A stretch of DNA of 64,000 nucleotides from Zea mays (taxonomy: Eukaryota; Streptophyta; Magnoliopsida; Poales; Poaceae): contig NC_050099.1 in NCBI RefSeq assembly GCF_902167145.1, positions 9,376,434 through 9,440,433 on the forward strand, in the 5' to 3' direction. Below, one piece after another: positions 20,709 to 33,007 of the stretch (positions are counted from its first letter, which is position 1; every line of letters begins with the position of its first letter). Below the pieces are notes generated by a model that saw only the letters and a program-made list of their open reading frames with translations, was not told where the DNA came from and did no database searches. The position numbers and the translations under genes were made by a program.

Positions 20709-20854
20709 ATCATCCCGAAGGTTGAGTCGATGTAATATGTGATGCCCTCGCCGTGTGTATGTAATTGTAATTTGTATGGTGATGTGGCCTGTTGGCCGTA
20801 TTCGTACGCCTATGTTGGTCCAGCTGCGTTTGTGGGCGACTCTGTGCGGAGTGC

Positions 20855-21240
20855 CTTTTTAATGAGAGACTTCGATTAACGCTATTCCGGCTGCACCCTT
20901 GGGCGACTTTTGTGCGAAGTGTCTTTTAAATAAAAGACTTCGATTAACGCACTTGTTGTGCTATTCCGGCTGCACCCTTAGGCGACTTTTGCACGGAGTG
21001 TCTTTTAAATAACAGACTTTGATTAACGCATTTGTTGTGCTATTCCGGCTGCACCCTTAGGCGACTTTTGCACGGAGTGTCTTTTAAATAAAAGACTTTG
21101 ATTAACGCACTTGTTGTGCTATTCCGGCTGCACCCTTAGGCGACTTTTGCACGGAATATCTTTTGAATAAAAGACTTTGATTAACGCACTTGTTGTGCTA
21201 TTCCGGCTGCACCCTTAGGTGACTTTTGTGTGGAGTGTCG
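20855..21240 (-). repeat. tandem repeat of Tat-B, period about 79-80 bp
   Basis: Four to five diverged units, each with GCTATTCCGGCTGCACCCTT (plus strand). They share the GGGTGCAGCCGG core with the Tat-A array but have a different half-unit, so the array has turned over since the two copies diverged. Confidence 0.9.
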
Positions 21241-21468
21241 CACGCGAGGGTAGTTTGCGCTGCCTCTCGCGGTGACTTTGGAGTGGTCGAATGCCGAAGA
21301 CCGTCGATGCAGTTTTTTTCGACATGTTGCGTCTTCATTTTTGCGGGGGATTTTTGCAGGTATATTACATGGCTCCGCCTCGTTAAAAACCTCACCCCCG
21401 GGAGGAAAAGAGTGCGGGCCGGAATAGTACTGTTTGGTGGATTACAAGGGCACGTGGGCCCTGACGAT

Positions 21469-22450
21469 TTAAATAAAAAATTTGCGGAGATTGTCAATAT
21501 TCCAGGAATGCTCTAGGTCTTTGCCGCATGGCGTTGTTAGCCTGTACGCGCTGGGGTACACCTTCGACTTGATGATGAATGGACCCTCCCACTTCGGCTC
21601 CAGCTTGCCCCGTGACTCTGTCCGGGTGGTTCGGACGAGTACAAGGTCTCCTTCGTTGAACTCTCTTGGGACGACTGCATGGTCGCGCCAGGCCTTCGTT
21701 TGAGCTTGGTATTTGTTGAGGGCCTGCAGGGCGAAGGCGCAGTCTCCATCGATGAGGTCTTTGGACGTTGGTTCGTCTACGTCGAGGACGGCTGATGCAC
21801 TTGTTCGGGGTGACCCATGCTCAGGGTCATGGCCTCCGATCCATATAGTAGATGAAAAGGAGTGAATCCAGTTGCCCGGCATTCAGTCATGTTTAGTGCC
21901 CAGACTACTTCAGGTAGCTGGTCGGCCCATTTACCCTTCCTGTCGTCAAGAAGCCTTTTCTTGATTGCAGTGAAAATCTTGTCGTTGGCGCGCTCGACGA
22001 CGCCGTTGGATTGCGGGTGGTATACCGAGGCAAAGGCAAGCTTGGTGCCGATGGAGAAGCAGAAGTCCCTGAAGTCCTAGCTGTCAAACTGTTTACCATT
22101 GTCGACTGTGAGCTCGGATGGGACTCCGAACCGGCAAACAATGTTTTGCCAGAAGAACTTCTGGGCAGTCTTCGACGTTATTGTGGATACTGCCCTGGCC
22201 TCGATCCACTTGGTAAAATATTCGATGCCGACGAAGGTGAACTTGAGGTTCCCTTGAGCCGTAGGTAGTGGCCCGACAATATCCAGCCCCCAGCGTTGAA
22301 GTGGCCATGTGTGGACAATTAGCTTGGTGAACTGCGAAGGGTTGCCTGAGCGGGGAGAAAACTTCTAGCAAGCTTCACACAACCTCGTGACTCGATTCAC
22401 GGCGCAGATTATAGTGGGCCAGTAAAATCCTTGACGGAGCACCTTGGCAG
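21469..22450 (-). pseudogene. Tat-B integrase, broken
   Basis: Fragments in several frames cover the zinc-finger end, core and C-terminal domain, homologous to Tat-A 14119-15125. The first catalytic Asp is kept (WGLDIVGPLP around 22285). A stop at 22365-22367 replaces the Gln of the CQKFSP motif, as CAG to TAG, and further frame breaks lie near 21880 and 22080-22100. Confidence 0.88.
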
Positions 22451-22451
22451 C

Positions 22452-24870
22452 TTAGGCCCTGGGCCCTGAGTGAGAGCCGCAAGTTCTATTGTGGACTTCA
22501 CGCAGGATCTGGATGCCTTCGGTTTCGGTGACACATTTAATCATGGGTTGACTGACCCCCTTCTTGTATAACTGGCCCTCAATAAGTACGAAGTCCCGGC
22601 TTTGGTGCTTGAGGCGCTTGGCCTCGTTGACGTCACTTGGGTGGTAATATCCTTGTAGGAACAGGGTTATTAGGGCCCACCAATCTTTAGTCATGATGAG
22701 GTTGACGATGCGATGGCCCTCGCCGTCGTTGGTTACTTGTAGACTCTCTGGATTGCGGACGGCTGGTGTGACAATGACATGGTAGAACACGTCGGAGGGC
22801 AAGGCTTCGCCTCTGGCCACTGCTTTGGCCAATGCGTCGGCCTCTTCGTTCCAGGCGTGGTCCACATGATGCAAGGTGAAACCCTTGAATTGTCTCTCAA
22901 GACTACAAACAGCCGTAAGATACTGCATGAGTGCGGGGTCTTTTGCTGAATATTCTTTTTCGACCTGGCTGGCAACGACTTTGGAGTCTGTCTTGACTAT
23001 GCCGGTGGTGACACCGAGTGCTTTCAGCTTGCGAAGGCCCAGGATGACGGCTTCGTACTCTGCTATGTTGTTGGTGCACCTGTCGGACTCCAGAGCGAAG
23101 CTAAGGCGTGCTGCTTATCTGTGCTTGACGCCTGTGGGTGAGGTGATAATTGTAGTCGCGCCTGCCCCCGCATGGCACCATGCGCCGTCATAGTGGATGG
23201 TCCACACCTTCTCTGAGGGCTCTTCTTGTTGCGGTGTTGGCCCTGTCCAGTCGTCGATGAAGTCTGCGAGGACTTGCGACTTGATTGCTGTCCTAGGCTC
23301 GAAGGTGATATGGTACCTGGAGAGTTCGGCTGCCCATTTCGCAATTCGGACGGACGCCTCCGGATTTCTGAATAGTTTGCTCAGTCCTCTATCTGAGGTG
23401 ACCCGCACCTTAAATGCCTCGAAATAGTGGCGTAACTTGCGCGATGCCATGACGACTGCGTAGGAAATTTTTTCTAATTCCGTCATGTTGCATTTGGAAG
23501 TCATGAGGACTTCGGAGACATAGTAGACTGGACACTGCCGGGTCGTGCCCTCTCTATCTTGCTCTTGGACCAATGCTGCGATGACTGCATGTGGCAAGGC
23601 TGCGACGTAGAGCAGCAGAGGCAGCAAGGAGTCGGGACTGGTAAGAATTGCCAATTCTGACAGGTGCTGTTTGAGTGATGCGAAGGTTGCCGCTTGTTCT
23701 GGTCCCCATGCGAAGTCTTTTGCACCATGTAGTGTCTTGAGGAAAGGTAGACTCTGCTTTGCGGACTTGGAAATGAATCTGTTAAGGGCGGCTAATCTTC
23801 CTGTCAGACGCTGGACGTCCCTGGCTGACTGCGGAGGGGTCATGTTGATGATTGCTTGAATCTTGGTCGGGTTGGCCTCGATCCCGCGGTGCGACACCAA
23901 GTAGCCTAGTATCTTCCCTTGGCGAACACCGAAGACGCACTTCATGGGGTTGAGGCGAAGTCGTGCGTCCCGCATGTTTGCAAATGTCTCTGTGAGGTCA
24001 GCCAGGTGGTCTTCTTTATTTCTTCTTGCGACGACGATGTTGTCCACGTACGTGAAAATGTTGCGGCCCACTTGGCTCTCGAGCACCGTTTTGGTGAGGA
24101 GAGAGAAGGTTGAGCCAGCGTTCTTGAGTCCCTCCGGCATTCTGATGAAGTAGTACGTGCCGAAGGGTGTGATAAAACTGGTGCTGGCCTTGTCTTCCTC
24201 CTTCATATATATCTAGTGGTAGCCGGAGAAGCAGTCAAGAAGTGACATGACTTTGCATCCGGCTGCACTATCGACTATCTTGTCGATCCATGGCAGCGGG
24301 AAATTGTCCTTGGGGCAGGCCTTGTTGAGGCTGGTGAAATCGATGCACATCCGCCACTTGTCACTTTTCTTTTGCACCATGACTACGTTGGCGAGCCACG
24401 TAGGATAGGCGATTGGTTCAATGAAATTGGCCTCCAGCAGGCGATGCACTTCGGCTTTGGTGGCTTCCATCTTTTCATCGGACATTTTGTGCAGCCGCTG
24501 CTTTTTTGGGCGCACCGAAGGGTCGATGCCCAGACTGTGCTCAATGACTGTGCGGCTGACTTCGACCAGGTCGTGGGCGGACCAGGCGAAGACGTCCTTG
24601 TTTCTGGAAAGACAGGAGATGAGTTTCTCCTCGTCCTGTGAAGTCAGGTATTCGCTTATTACAACCGTCTGCTTGGGCGTTGCCGGGTCGAGGGGGACTG
24701 TCTTCGTACCGTCGTTGCTCTACAGCTGTGCCTTGACTTTTTCGTCGGTGGTTGGATGGGTCACCTCGAAGACTTCGCGCTACGTTGTGAGGCAGTGTAC
24801 GTTCCGCTGGCCTGGAACAAAGTCTCTCTCAATGTTGCGCAGTCTGCTGGTTACCGTAAACCGTTATCAC
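22452..24870 (-). pseudogene. Tat-B reverse transcriptase and dual RNase H, broken
   Basis: RT motifs in order: WRMCIDFTSLNKACPKD, FSGYH, PEGLKNAGSTF, then the catalytic box as YVDN instead of YVDD (second Asp lost, about 24040). The RT-linked RNase H and the second RNase H (DGAWCHAGAG near 23170; EEADALAKA near 22830) follow. Stops and frame breaks occur at 24213-24215 (CAG to TAG in the conserved YHQI), about 23113 and about 22930. The sequence is very close to Tat-A at 3-1152 in protein. Confidence 0.9.
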
Positions 24871-24873
24871 ACC

Positions 24874-25740
24874 CTACGGGCCCAGGATTTTCATGCAGAG
24901 GTACAAGCCGTGAATGGCTGCTTCAAATTTGTTGATGGAGCCACGACCCATTATGGTGTTGTAGGAGTAGACCATGTCAACGATGTCAAAGGTGACTTGT
25001 TCGCTTCGCGCATTGGGTGCTACACCGAATGACAGGGGTAGCTCTATCTTGCCCACAGGGAAAGTGCCCTTGCCGTCAAAGCCATATAGGGGGTTGTCCG
25101 AAGGCTTGAGTAAGCTATGGCTGATGGCCATGCGGTCGAAGGCGTGCAGGAAGATGATGTCCGCCTGGCTGCCGTTGTCAACTAGGACTTTGTGCAGGTC
25201 CCAGCCTGCCACACTGCAGTTGATTACCATGGCGTCAACATGGGGTGCGCTGCGTAGATCGACATCTCTGGTGTCGAAGTTTAGTGCCACATGTGACCAC
25301 TTCGTCTGCACGACTGGGCCCGTGAGGGCGATGTGGTTGACGCTTCGGTAGTGATCCCTCTTTTGCCGCTTCGTCTCGAAGTCAATGCTGGACCCTCCGG
25401 TGATCATATGGATGACTCCGCGATATGGCTGATCGGCGAAGTCTTCCTTCTTTAGCGCTGGTGGGTGATTTTGGTGGTGTGGGTTTGGGTGATGCGGAGG
25501 CGGAGGCGGGGGTGGGAGGACTTGTACTTGCTGATGATGCTGATATGCGTGGTTGGGTGGGTGCTGGATGTGGACGTTGTTGTATGGTTGATGGTGGTGA
25601 TAGGTGTGCGCGACAATTCTTTGATTGTCGGCTGGTTGCGTCCGAGACATCCTGTCCCTGGTGGCCTTTGTTTCCGGGCAATCCCTTATTGGGCGCGCAC
25701 AGTCTTCGCCATGAAACAGGCAGTAATATCTACGCGGCTG
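24874..25740 (-). pseudogene. Tat-B gag end and aspartic protease
   Basis: Contains the Tat-type gag zinc-binding motif (CLFHGEDC...C, near 25715), a His/Pro-rich linker (VLPPPPPPPHHPNPHHQ) and a retropepsin-like domain. Its catalytic motif is DNGS in VLVDNGSQADIIF (about 25190) and its flap-side end is YNTIMGRGSINKFEAA. A stop follows at 24874-24876 before the RT region. The frame from 25650 is open, but the upstream link to gag is broken. Confidence 0.85.
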
Positions 25741-27084
25741 CTGCGCCCGTCCCTGGCCCTGGCCACGCGTGCCATTACTACGGCCCTAGGGGGGATAGTC
25801 TTGATGTCAAGTGGCTTCGCCGGCGGGGTGCTGGTTGGCTATGTTATGCACTTGCTGCTGACTGCGGTTGTCTCGTTCGGAGTCTGACTGCGAAGGCCTT
25901 GTCCAGGTTCGGTTGGACTGCGGAGGGTCATTGGGCTTTCTCTGAGACTCGACCTTGTGCTGATGGAGCTCTTCGGATCTGGCGTATTTCTCGAACAACT
26001 GATACAGCTCTAGGAGATTTTTGGGTGGGTCCCTGATGCAATGACTGTATAGGACGCCAGCCCGAAGGCCACTGATGGCTTAGTGTATGGCAATTTGGTC
26101 GTCGACCGTAGGCAGTTGTGACTTGAGAGTCAGGAACTTGAAGTAGTACTCCCGTAGGGTTTCCTTCTCTTGCTGTTTGCAAAGTGACAGCTCGGCCAAG
26201 GCATCAGTGTCTAGGCAGTACCCTTGGAAGTTGAGCAGAAACTTGTCTCAGAGACTTCTCCAGGAGTCAATGGACAATGGGGGCAACCTGGAGTACCATG
26301 TCAAGGCCGGACCCTCGAGGGCGATGATGAAGGACTTGGCCATTGTGGCGTCGTCCCCTCCGGATGATGCAACGATGACTTGATAGCTCATGATGTATTG
26401 TGTTGGGTCGGTGCTCCGATTGTACATGGGGTAGGTCCCTGCCCTGAAGTTGGCGGGCCATGGTGACACTTGGAGTTGCAGCGCCAGGGGGCTTCACTCA
26501 TCAAGGTAGTTGATGCCTTGGAAAGCTGCGACATGCGGGATGAAGGGTCCACGCTGTGGAATGAATAAGTCTCCGGCTGGCGCGCGCTGTTGGAGGGGTG
26601 GGCCGTGCTGCAGATCGTGCTAGCCTTCGCTCTGCATGAGCGCAATCTCTTGCTTGAGTTCCCGGGCTTTCTGCTCCTCGTCTCGTATTATCTGGCGCAC
26701 TTTGGCTTGCATGATGACACGTTGGCGCTTGGCCTCGAGGATGTCTTTTTGCTTTTGGAGGTTGCAGTTCTTGATGCGCAGGGCCCGTAGCCGTTCTTCG
26801 GCTGAGATGCTGATGACTTTGCCATCCTCTGTTGCGTCTTCTCCCTCTGGTGGAGCGAAGCCTGGGGGTGGTGCTTGTGGTTGTCCTCCGGAGCTGCAGG
26901 TGCGGAGGATGCCTTCGGGAGTGGGTTGATTGTTGCGCTGTCTCTTGCTATGAGCTTCGTCTTCGTAGGCTTCTTGAGGGGTGTTGTCTGCGAGGGCCTT
27001 GCCCTTTTTCTCAGCTAGCAGTGCTGCCTTCACTGCTTCGTTGACGGATGGGGCTGCCTTCGAAGTAGCTCTCTTGGGTGCCAT
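25741..27084 (-). pseudogene. Tat-B gag, broken
   Basis: Start ATG at 27084 (MAPKRATSKAAPS), 40 bp inside the 5' LTR boundary. A coiled-coil region (residues about 90-155, RLRALRIKNCNLQKQKD) is followed by the capsid-like core (AKSFIIALEGPALTWYSRLP, REYYFKFLTLKSQLP). Stops occur near 26620, 26515, at 26248-26250 (TGA where CGA is expected) and near 26080. It is homologous to retrotransposon gag of the Tat lineage. Confidence 0.85.
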
Positions 27085-27103
27085 CGTGGGTGGTTTGTTC
27101 GTA

Positions 27104-27122
27104 GCACGAACGGTGGGCGCTA
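27104..27122 (-). other. primer-binding site region of Tat-B
   Basis: The minus strand directly after the LTR reads TAGCGCCCACCGTTCGTGC, close to the GGCGCCCACCG-type primer site usual in Tat elements. The matching tRNA is not determined here. Confidence 0.6.
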
Positions 27123-27123
27123 A

Positions 27124-27632
27124 TGTTGGAACTTGCTCTCCAGGGCAAGTTGATCCAACGGGGGAGTGGAAAGGATGCAAGCAAAGTTTGACACGAGATG
27201 GCAATTGCTTTGTTAATCTCGCCTCTCAAGGGCACTGTACGGGGGTATTTATAGGTGCCCGAGTGTCCAATGTCCCAATGTAAGGACGTTGATGCCCTTG
27301 GGCACTTGGACTATCCCCAGAATATTCCCATAAGGGAGGGTTACAGCCCGTCTTTACAGAAAAGCTATTACAAATCGGGCCAGTAACACGCTTCTCCGTG
27401 CGGGGCCTGTTACAGTGGGCCGAATCCCACGTGGGCCTCCAGGTCGGGTGAGGACGTGGGATGGAGAAACTTCGTTGTTTGGCCTTCGTCTTGTAGTGAG
27501 GAGGACGAAGGGTGGGCCGCGCCGGTCATCTTGCCTCCGTTGGTGAAGCGAGGTTACGAAGGCCTGAAGCGAAGGGTAGCGAGGTGACGAAGGCCTGGAG
27601 CAAAGGGTAGCGTCTTCGCCTTTGCCCAAACA
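27124..27632 (-). repeat. 5' LTR of Tat-B
   Basis: 509 bp; on the plus strand TGTTGGAA...CCCAAACA. It is the inverse of the Tat-A LTR with clear divergence and small indels, and has TATAAATA (minus) at 27246-27253. Confidence 0.92.
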
Positions 27633-30022
27633 CTTGGCTGCCCCTCCCCCTTTTCCCTTGGCTGGCCGCCCTCTCCTCCCATGGAAGCCCCTCTCCACGG
27701 CTTCCTCCTCCCTCTAGATCTGCCCCCATGTAGCAAGGATCGAGAAGAGGAGGAGCATGTTGAATTGAAGAGGGAGAGAGGATCAAGGAGGTGTTCTTCA
27801 CCATCTATTCTTGAAGATTTTCTTGGGGAAAACCCTAGGTATGGATGAAATCCTTGTTCCTCCTTGTAATTATGTGCTTTTGGAGGTTGTGGATCATGGG
27901 GATTAAAGGATTAGAGGTTGGATTAGATGCAGGGATAGGTTTTGATCTCGAATTTAGTTTTCTGCAGAATGGCAGATTCGACAATTTCTGTTCATGCCAG
28001 TTTTCCGTGGTCTTAGTGGCCTCAAAAAAATTAAAAGTCTATATATGAGTCGTAGATAATTTGTAGATCTTTTCGTGGCCATGAAGAACACCTAAATCGG
28101 ACATTAGATCAGAAAGTTATTGCAGTTTGATTATATCAGTTTTTTAGTCTCATAATTCTGTGCAGAATCTGTTCTCTTAAGATTTAGGCAATTTTATCAA
28201 TAGAATTCAACCTTGGGTTTGTAAGAAAAGTTGTAGATAATTTGATAATCTTTCCAGATTGTTAAAGAGTGCATTCATATGAATTATGAAACTCCAGTTA
28301 TGTTTGTTTTACTATGGCTGTTCATATTTGCGTGACAAAAATGAGTGGGTCTGTTCACTGGTAGGTTTCATCAGGTAAATGGCCGAATTGGCTCTTCCTA
28401 CTATGGAGACTTCTGTAGAGGGATAAAAGTTCTTACTTCTAGTACAAGTTCATGATTTTTGGTTGAGTAGTTTGTGAGATATCGAATTTTGAAGTTAACT
28501 ACACTGCTGTCTGAAACAGATTCAGTCAGTTATCTTGTCAGATGTTTTAGAATTTATTGATGGCAGAACTTAATTATTCATTGAATACCGAAGTTGTAGG
28601 GTATTTTGTGTAGATACTCCTAGATTATTTGTTTGATATCACAACGGTTATAATTTTAAAGATACAAAATTAACAAACAGCGCTGCTGTTGTATGGCACG
28701 TGGTTCAAAGTGGGAGGCTTTCCACCATGTCTTGGTTTCAAGTGTAGGAGCGATTTGTTGATTGTTGGCAAATATTTGTGAAATATTTGTACTAAGTTTT
28801 ATGCCCGCTAGCAGGTGGCTACACTCTAGATCATGCCTAGTACATTTCTTCTTCTTCGATGAAGGCAAGTGAATGTAGCGGTGGTTACTTCCGTTCTGAC
28901 CTGTTGTTTCTATTGCCTACACTGCAATATTGAGAAGTATTGGATTCTTTCATAGTTGGACTCTATGATGATGCTTTACTTGCTTGCATTATACTGATGC
29001 TAAATCATATATTGATGATGATTATGATTCGAGTATGGCTCATGAGATTAATTCACACCCCTGAAGGTAAATGAAGCATTATTTGAGGTTGGCATTGTAT
29101 CTGAAGGTAAATAAAGTATTATTTGAGGTTGTATTGTATGTGAAGGAAGTGAAGTATATTGATAAATGTAGGATGCCATATACATTGCATGATTCACTTG
29201 CATCTAAAGTTGGGTCGTGACCTATGGTCTGACCATACCGGTACAACTTAGCATCGTATGTTGCCCGAGGAGGGGTACGATGCGACTTCATACCCTTAGA
29301 GGTATGAAGGCAAAGGACATATGCATTGCATTCATATGCATTCATTGAAGTGATATTTGCGGATGATGTGGTTTTATACCATCAGAGGTATGAAGACAGA
29401 GTACCTACACATTGCATTCCTATGCATACATTGAAGTGATATTTGTAGGTATTGTTGACGCAGGGAAGTGTTATACAACCTATTGTGGTTGTTCGAGGAA
29501 ATGAGATGGTATTGGTTATATTGGGACTACTGAGTTCTATATCTACAAGTATATCTGATCTTAATTGTGATTCTTTTAAAATGTTGATTAATTCAATTTG
29601 TGGTTTAAATATCTCGTCAAAACAATTCGCTTGCTGAGATGTTTCATCTCACTCTTGCATTACTCAATGCAGGTGCTTGTTGCTCATCAAGGGAAGTGGG
29701 AAGTAACAGCACATCCACCTTCACTCTCATAATAACGCTGCTTAGGTGAAGTCATGATTTAATTAGAAGCTTCTTATCAAAGGATGTTTGTTTCTAACTA
29801 GTTGTGTGCACTGGTTAATTTAGTTCATGCCGTTATGGTTGTCTTCCCATTGCTAGCAGATTAGTAATGTCTATTATGTTTTCTTATCATGATATCTATT
29901 TATACTTTGTTGCTTCCCCGTTTATGCAATTTTCAAAGGAGATGCTGTCAAAATTTTATATACAAATGTTAGATGTGTAGTTTAATAGCATTCAGGGTGT
30001 TAGTCGATCCCGGGGTGTTACA
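27633..30022 (+). repeat. family D1 chromovirus LTR, left end removed by Tat-B
   Basis: Matches the inverted D1 LTR at 53289-55872 over its whole length except the first roughly 190 bp, which lie left of the Tat insertion. It ends CGGGGTGTTACA at 30022. It starts GC- and GA-rich (CCTCCCCCTTTTCCC), then becomes AT-rich after AACCCTAG|GTATGG at 27838. A candidate intron spans 27839-28814. Whether this is a solo LTR or part of a full element cannot be seen. Confidence 0.88.
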
Positions 30023-31439
30023 GTTGCTGTCTAAAAACAAATTGCAGGATGCACCTTGTGAATGGTTTTGGGCTAATTAGATGTTGGGATTTAATTATAA
30101 ATTGTATACAAAACTTGTTGGGAAGTTTAGGTAGATGCCTCTGGAGTTTTTGTTTGTTACCACAGCTGTCATAATTTTAAAGATATGAAATGGTTAAGCA
30201 GCGCCACTGCAGCTTGGTGGGTGTGGGGAGAGTTGTTACCCGCGGTGGGGTTTGAAATTGTGCGTAGGTGCGGCATCGTTTATGAGCGTTGTTATGTGAA
30301 ATTTGTTCACTAAGTTGTGTGTCAAAAACAGGTGGTGGACTTCCGGATCGTACTTAGGGCTTTGTCCAAACTCCCCGGTGAAGGCAAGTAAAATTGTGGT
30401 GGTTATTCCGTCGGTCGATTAATGAGTCTTATACTTGATTATATTTATGCTATTTGTATTCATACTCATATTTCTTGTTGGGTACCATCGTTTGAAGATA
30501 TCCATGTTCCATTGATTACTTATGTTGAGGGTGTGGTTTAATCATGTTATTCATGTTGTTTATTATTTGGAATGGGTGGAAGTATATGTTTCACACATTA
30601 TATTTGAGGAGGACTCATGTGTTGACATGCATAGTGCATTCATCATCCTTTGCATGGAAGTTTCGTCGTGATCTTATGGTCCGACCGTACCGGTACAATG
30701 AGCATCATATGTTGCCCGAGAAGGGGTATGATGCAGCTTCATATCCTTAGAGGTATGAAGGCAGAAGTCATTACTGCATCTGTAGCCATGTGCATTCATG
30801 GATGAAGTGTGGAAACTGTTATGGTGGTGTGGATAGTGTGGGTATTTACGTTGCGATTCATTTTGGAACTAAGTAATTGGTTACTTGTTTACTAGCTGCA
30901 ATTTAATATTCAAAAAGGAAGTTGTGAACTACGTGGTTGTTAAGCTAGGTTTGTTTACATGGTCTAATTGTTGTTTGATCTTTTTACTTGCTGAGATGTG
31001 TCATCTCACTCTTGCATTGTTTTGATGCAGGCTCTTGATCTTTGCTTTTGGGAAAGGAGGGATGTAGCAGCACGACCACTACACCTTTAAAAAAAAGAAC
31101 CACTGCTTAATAATGTTGTTAAACAGGGGGGTCAAGTCTAGGATGTTAATAAGTTCTAGCCTTCATGGTAGTCGAATTGCTTTTGGTTGGCTAGATTTCA
31201 TTTCTTTTTATTTGGTCATGAATATTCATTACTATCTTTGCATCCTGATTATACCATGTGGTTTATCTTTCTTTTACATTAAGTATAAACTTTATGTTCC
31301 TCTCGTTATGCTACTTTCAAGGGAGGTGCTGTCAGATTTTTGCATTACTTTCTGTCTCTATTACTTTTCTTATGTTGTATAAGTTTTGTGGGAAGGGTTT
31401 TTGGTAACATTCATTGTGTGGGAGCAATGGGGTGTTACA
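30023..31439 (+). repeat. family D2 chromovirus LTR, right-hand part
   Basis: Matches the inverse of 56029-57440 in the D2 LTR and ends GGGGTGTTACA at 31439. It begins inside the LTR intron-like segment, right after the D1 LTR end, so D1 inserted into this LTR; GTTGC at 30023-30027 would be the right target duplication. It keeps the intron end AAAAACAG|GTGGTGGAC near 30332. Confidence 0.85.
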
Positions 31440-31774
31440 TGTTCAGTAATAACCAATTAGGTGAAACTTTACTTAGGGTGACGAAAACCATGTAGGATTT
31501 TTTAATTATTTTTTACATTGAAGCACCGAGGAAACTCACCACCCAAGCAATGTGCAAATGGATGCCTCCTCATCCACCTCTTTCGTAACCAAGCATCAAA
31601 ATTTTAGCACAATTTTCCTTGTGTAGAACTCCATCAGACGGTCTATCTTTCCACATTCATTCTCAACTAATTTTCCTAGCCGCCTCATCCTTCTTGAGCC
31701 TTTGTTAATACAACCTAAAGGCCGGTATAAAATAACCAAACATGACAAAATACATAAAACAAATAAATCACAAG
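31440..31774. other. host flank without recognisable gene
   Basis: The first host bases after the D2 LTR. The MPP-alpha-like copy may continue here on the minus strand, but I could not match more residues. TGTTC at 31440-31444 would be the D2 target duplication. Confidence 0.4.
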
Positions 31775-32475
31775 AATAAATTTCTCCATGACATCTGCAT
31801 TCAATCTGCTAGCTGAACATTCTATTGTGATTAGTGGGTTTGCTAAAGCACCAGAATAGGCAGTAGAACGAAGAGCTTCTAAAAGGAAAGTTTCAGGGTC
31901 ACTAGATGATTTCGCAAATTCTGCCTTTAGCCTTAAAATCTAAAAAGTAAACATGAAACTATGTCAGCAAAGAACATAATATTTAATCTAAAACGACATG
32001 TAGTAGGGGATGACATCAAGATCAAATACCTATTCATTGAGCTCCCAATTAAGAGAGCAGGGTTGCGTACACAATCAATAAGCACCTCAACCTAGAATTC
32101 CAGGCATATAAGTCGTTAGGGCTCCACAAGTGTAGCTCATCATCTCACGACAAGTAGATGCTTTGGAACAACCACCTATTGCCTCAATTTCATGCACACC
32201 ACACAATTCGCTCTTGTTGGTAGTGAATGCAAAGTCCATTGTGTCTTCAATAGCTGACCGGCACCTACTTAGGACCATAATCAACATAAACTCCAACAGA
32301 ATCAGATGGCCCCTGAATAGAAAATATGAACACCTTATTATCATCAGCTACTGCTGAGGGATTGGATGGAATGTGTAACCATATAAAAATAAAGACAACA
32401 TACTGCAGATGTCTCAGAGGCTATTTTAGAACATACAATGTTGAGTTGCTGCTCTCCACTAATATCTGTTGTATT
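31775..32475 (-). pseudogene. mitochondrial-processing peptidase alpha-like gene fragment
   Basis: Three exon remnants on the minus strand: about 32475-32404, 32312-32030 and 31939-31775, separated by GT-AG introns (32403-32313 and 32029-31940). The remnants show KIASETS, a VGVYVDYG stretch, TTNKSELCGVHEIEAIGG with ASTCREMMSYT, VLIDCVRNPALL, and LKAEFAKSSSDPETFLLEAL with STAYSGALANPLI. These are in the order and spacing of the peptidase alpha (bc1 core) subunit around its N-terminal domain. Frameshifts and stops interrupt exon 2. Introns are kept, so it is not a processed copy. It could be the remains of a gene or a transposon-captured fragment. The normal protein removes mitochondrial presequences within complex III. 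Confidence 0.75.
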
Positions 32476-33007
32476 AACACTGAGGAGGGTGCAACAAATG
32501 CTCATAAAAGTAATATCAAACTGTGAATTGGAGTTACCATTATGAAAGACATTTGTTAGGCACTACCACACGACAATGCATGCACATGTCTCTTTAAAAT
32601 AGAAAGAATAGAAGTGTAACAAATAACGTATAGACAATTTATTTAGTAAAAAAAGGCCAGCAAGAAGAGTAGGATAGATCACGACGGGCATCCAAGTTGT
32701 TTCATCTCTCTGTGAAGAATCTTAGATGTATTACACCCCTTGCAGCAGTTCTAAAAAGTTATTTAACCATATGGTAAAAGTAGAAATATCTACGGTTGGA
32801 TGAACAACATCCAAGAATATATAAAGTAATAAAAATTTGCATTTTGAATTTTAAAATTTTGAATATAATTTTGAGAGCAGAGATGATTTCAAATAAAAAA
32901 GTTGTCAACTAAAAAGTTTCATAACTTTTTGAGATCCACAACTTTTATGTTGGTGGTTTTATCATCCAAGATCGTTTGGAAAACTCAAAAAATTAAGGAT
33001 ATAAATG

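Larger units (their letters stand above)
20709..27632 (-). mobile_element. Tat-B: reverse-orientation copy of the same Tat family, cut by Tat-A
   Basis: On the minus strand: 5' LTR 27632-27124, primer site, gag, protease, RT/RNase H, integrase, tandem repeat, then the first bases matching the end of the antisense gene (compare 20709-20760 with 16120-16170 of Tat-A), where Tat-A begins. Its antisense gene body and 3' LTR should lie left of the window. All coding parts hold several stops. The right flank CTTGG (27633-27637) should be the target duplication within a D1 LTR. Confidence 0.9.

Noticed and set aside
25382..26036. Plus-strand ORFs opposite Tat-B gag/protease
   Set aside because: Complements of the His/Pro-rich linker, low complexity, not conserved in Tat-A as far as visible.
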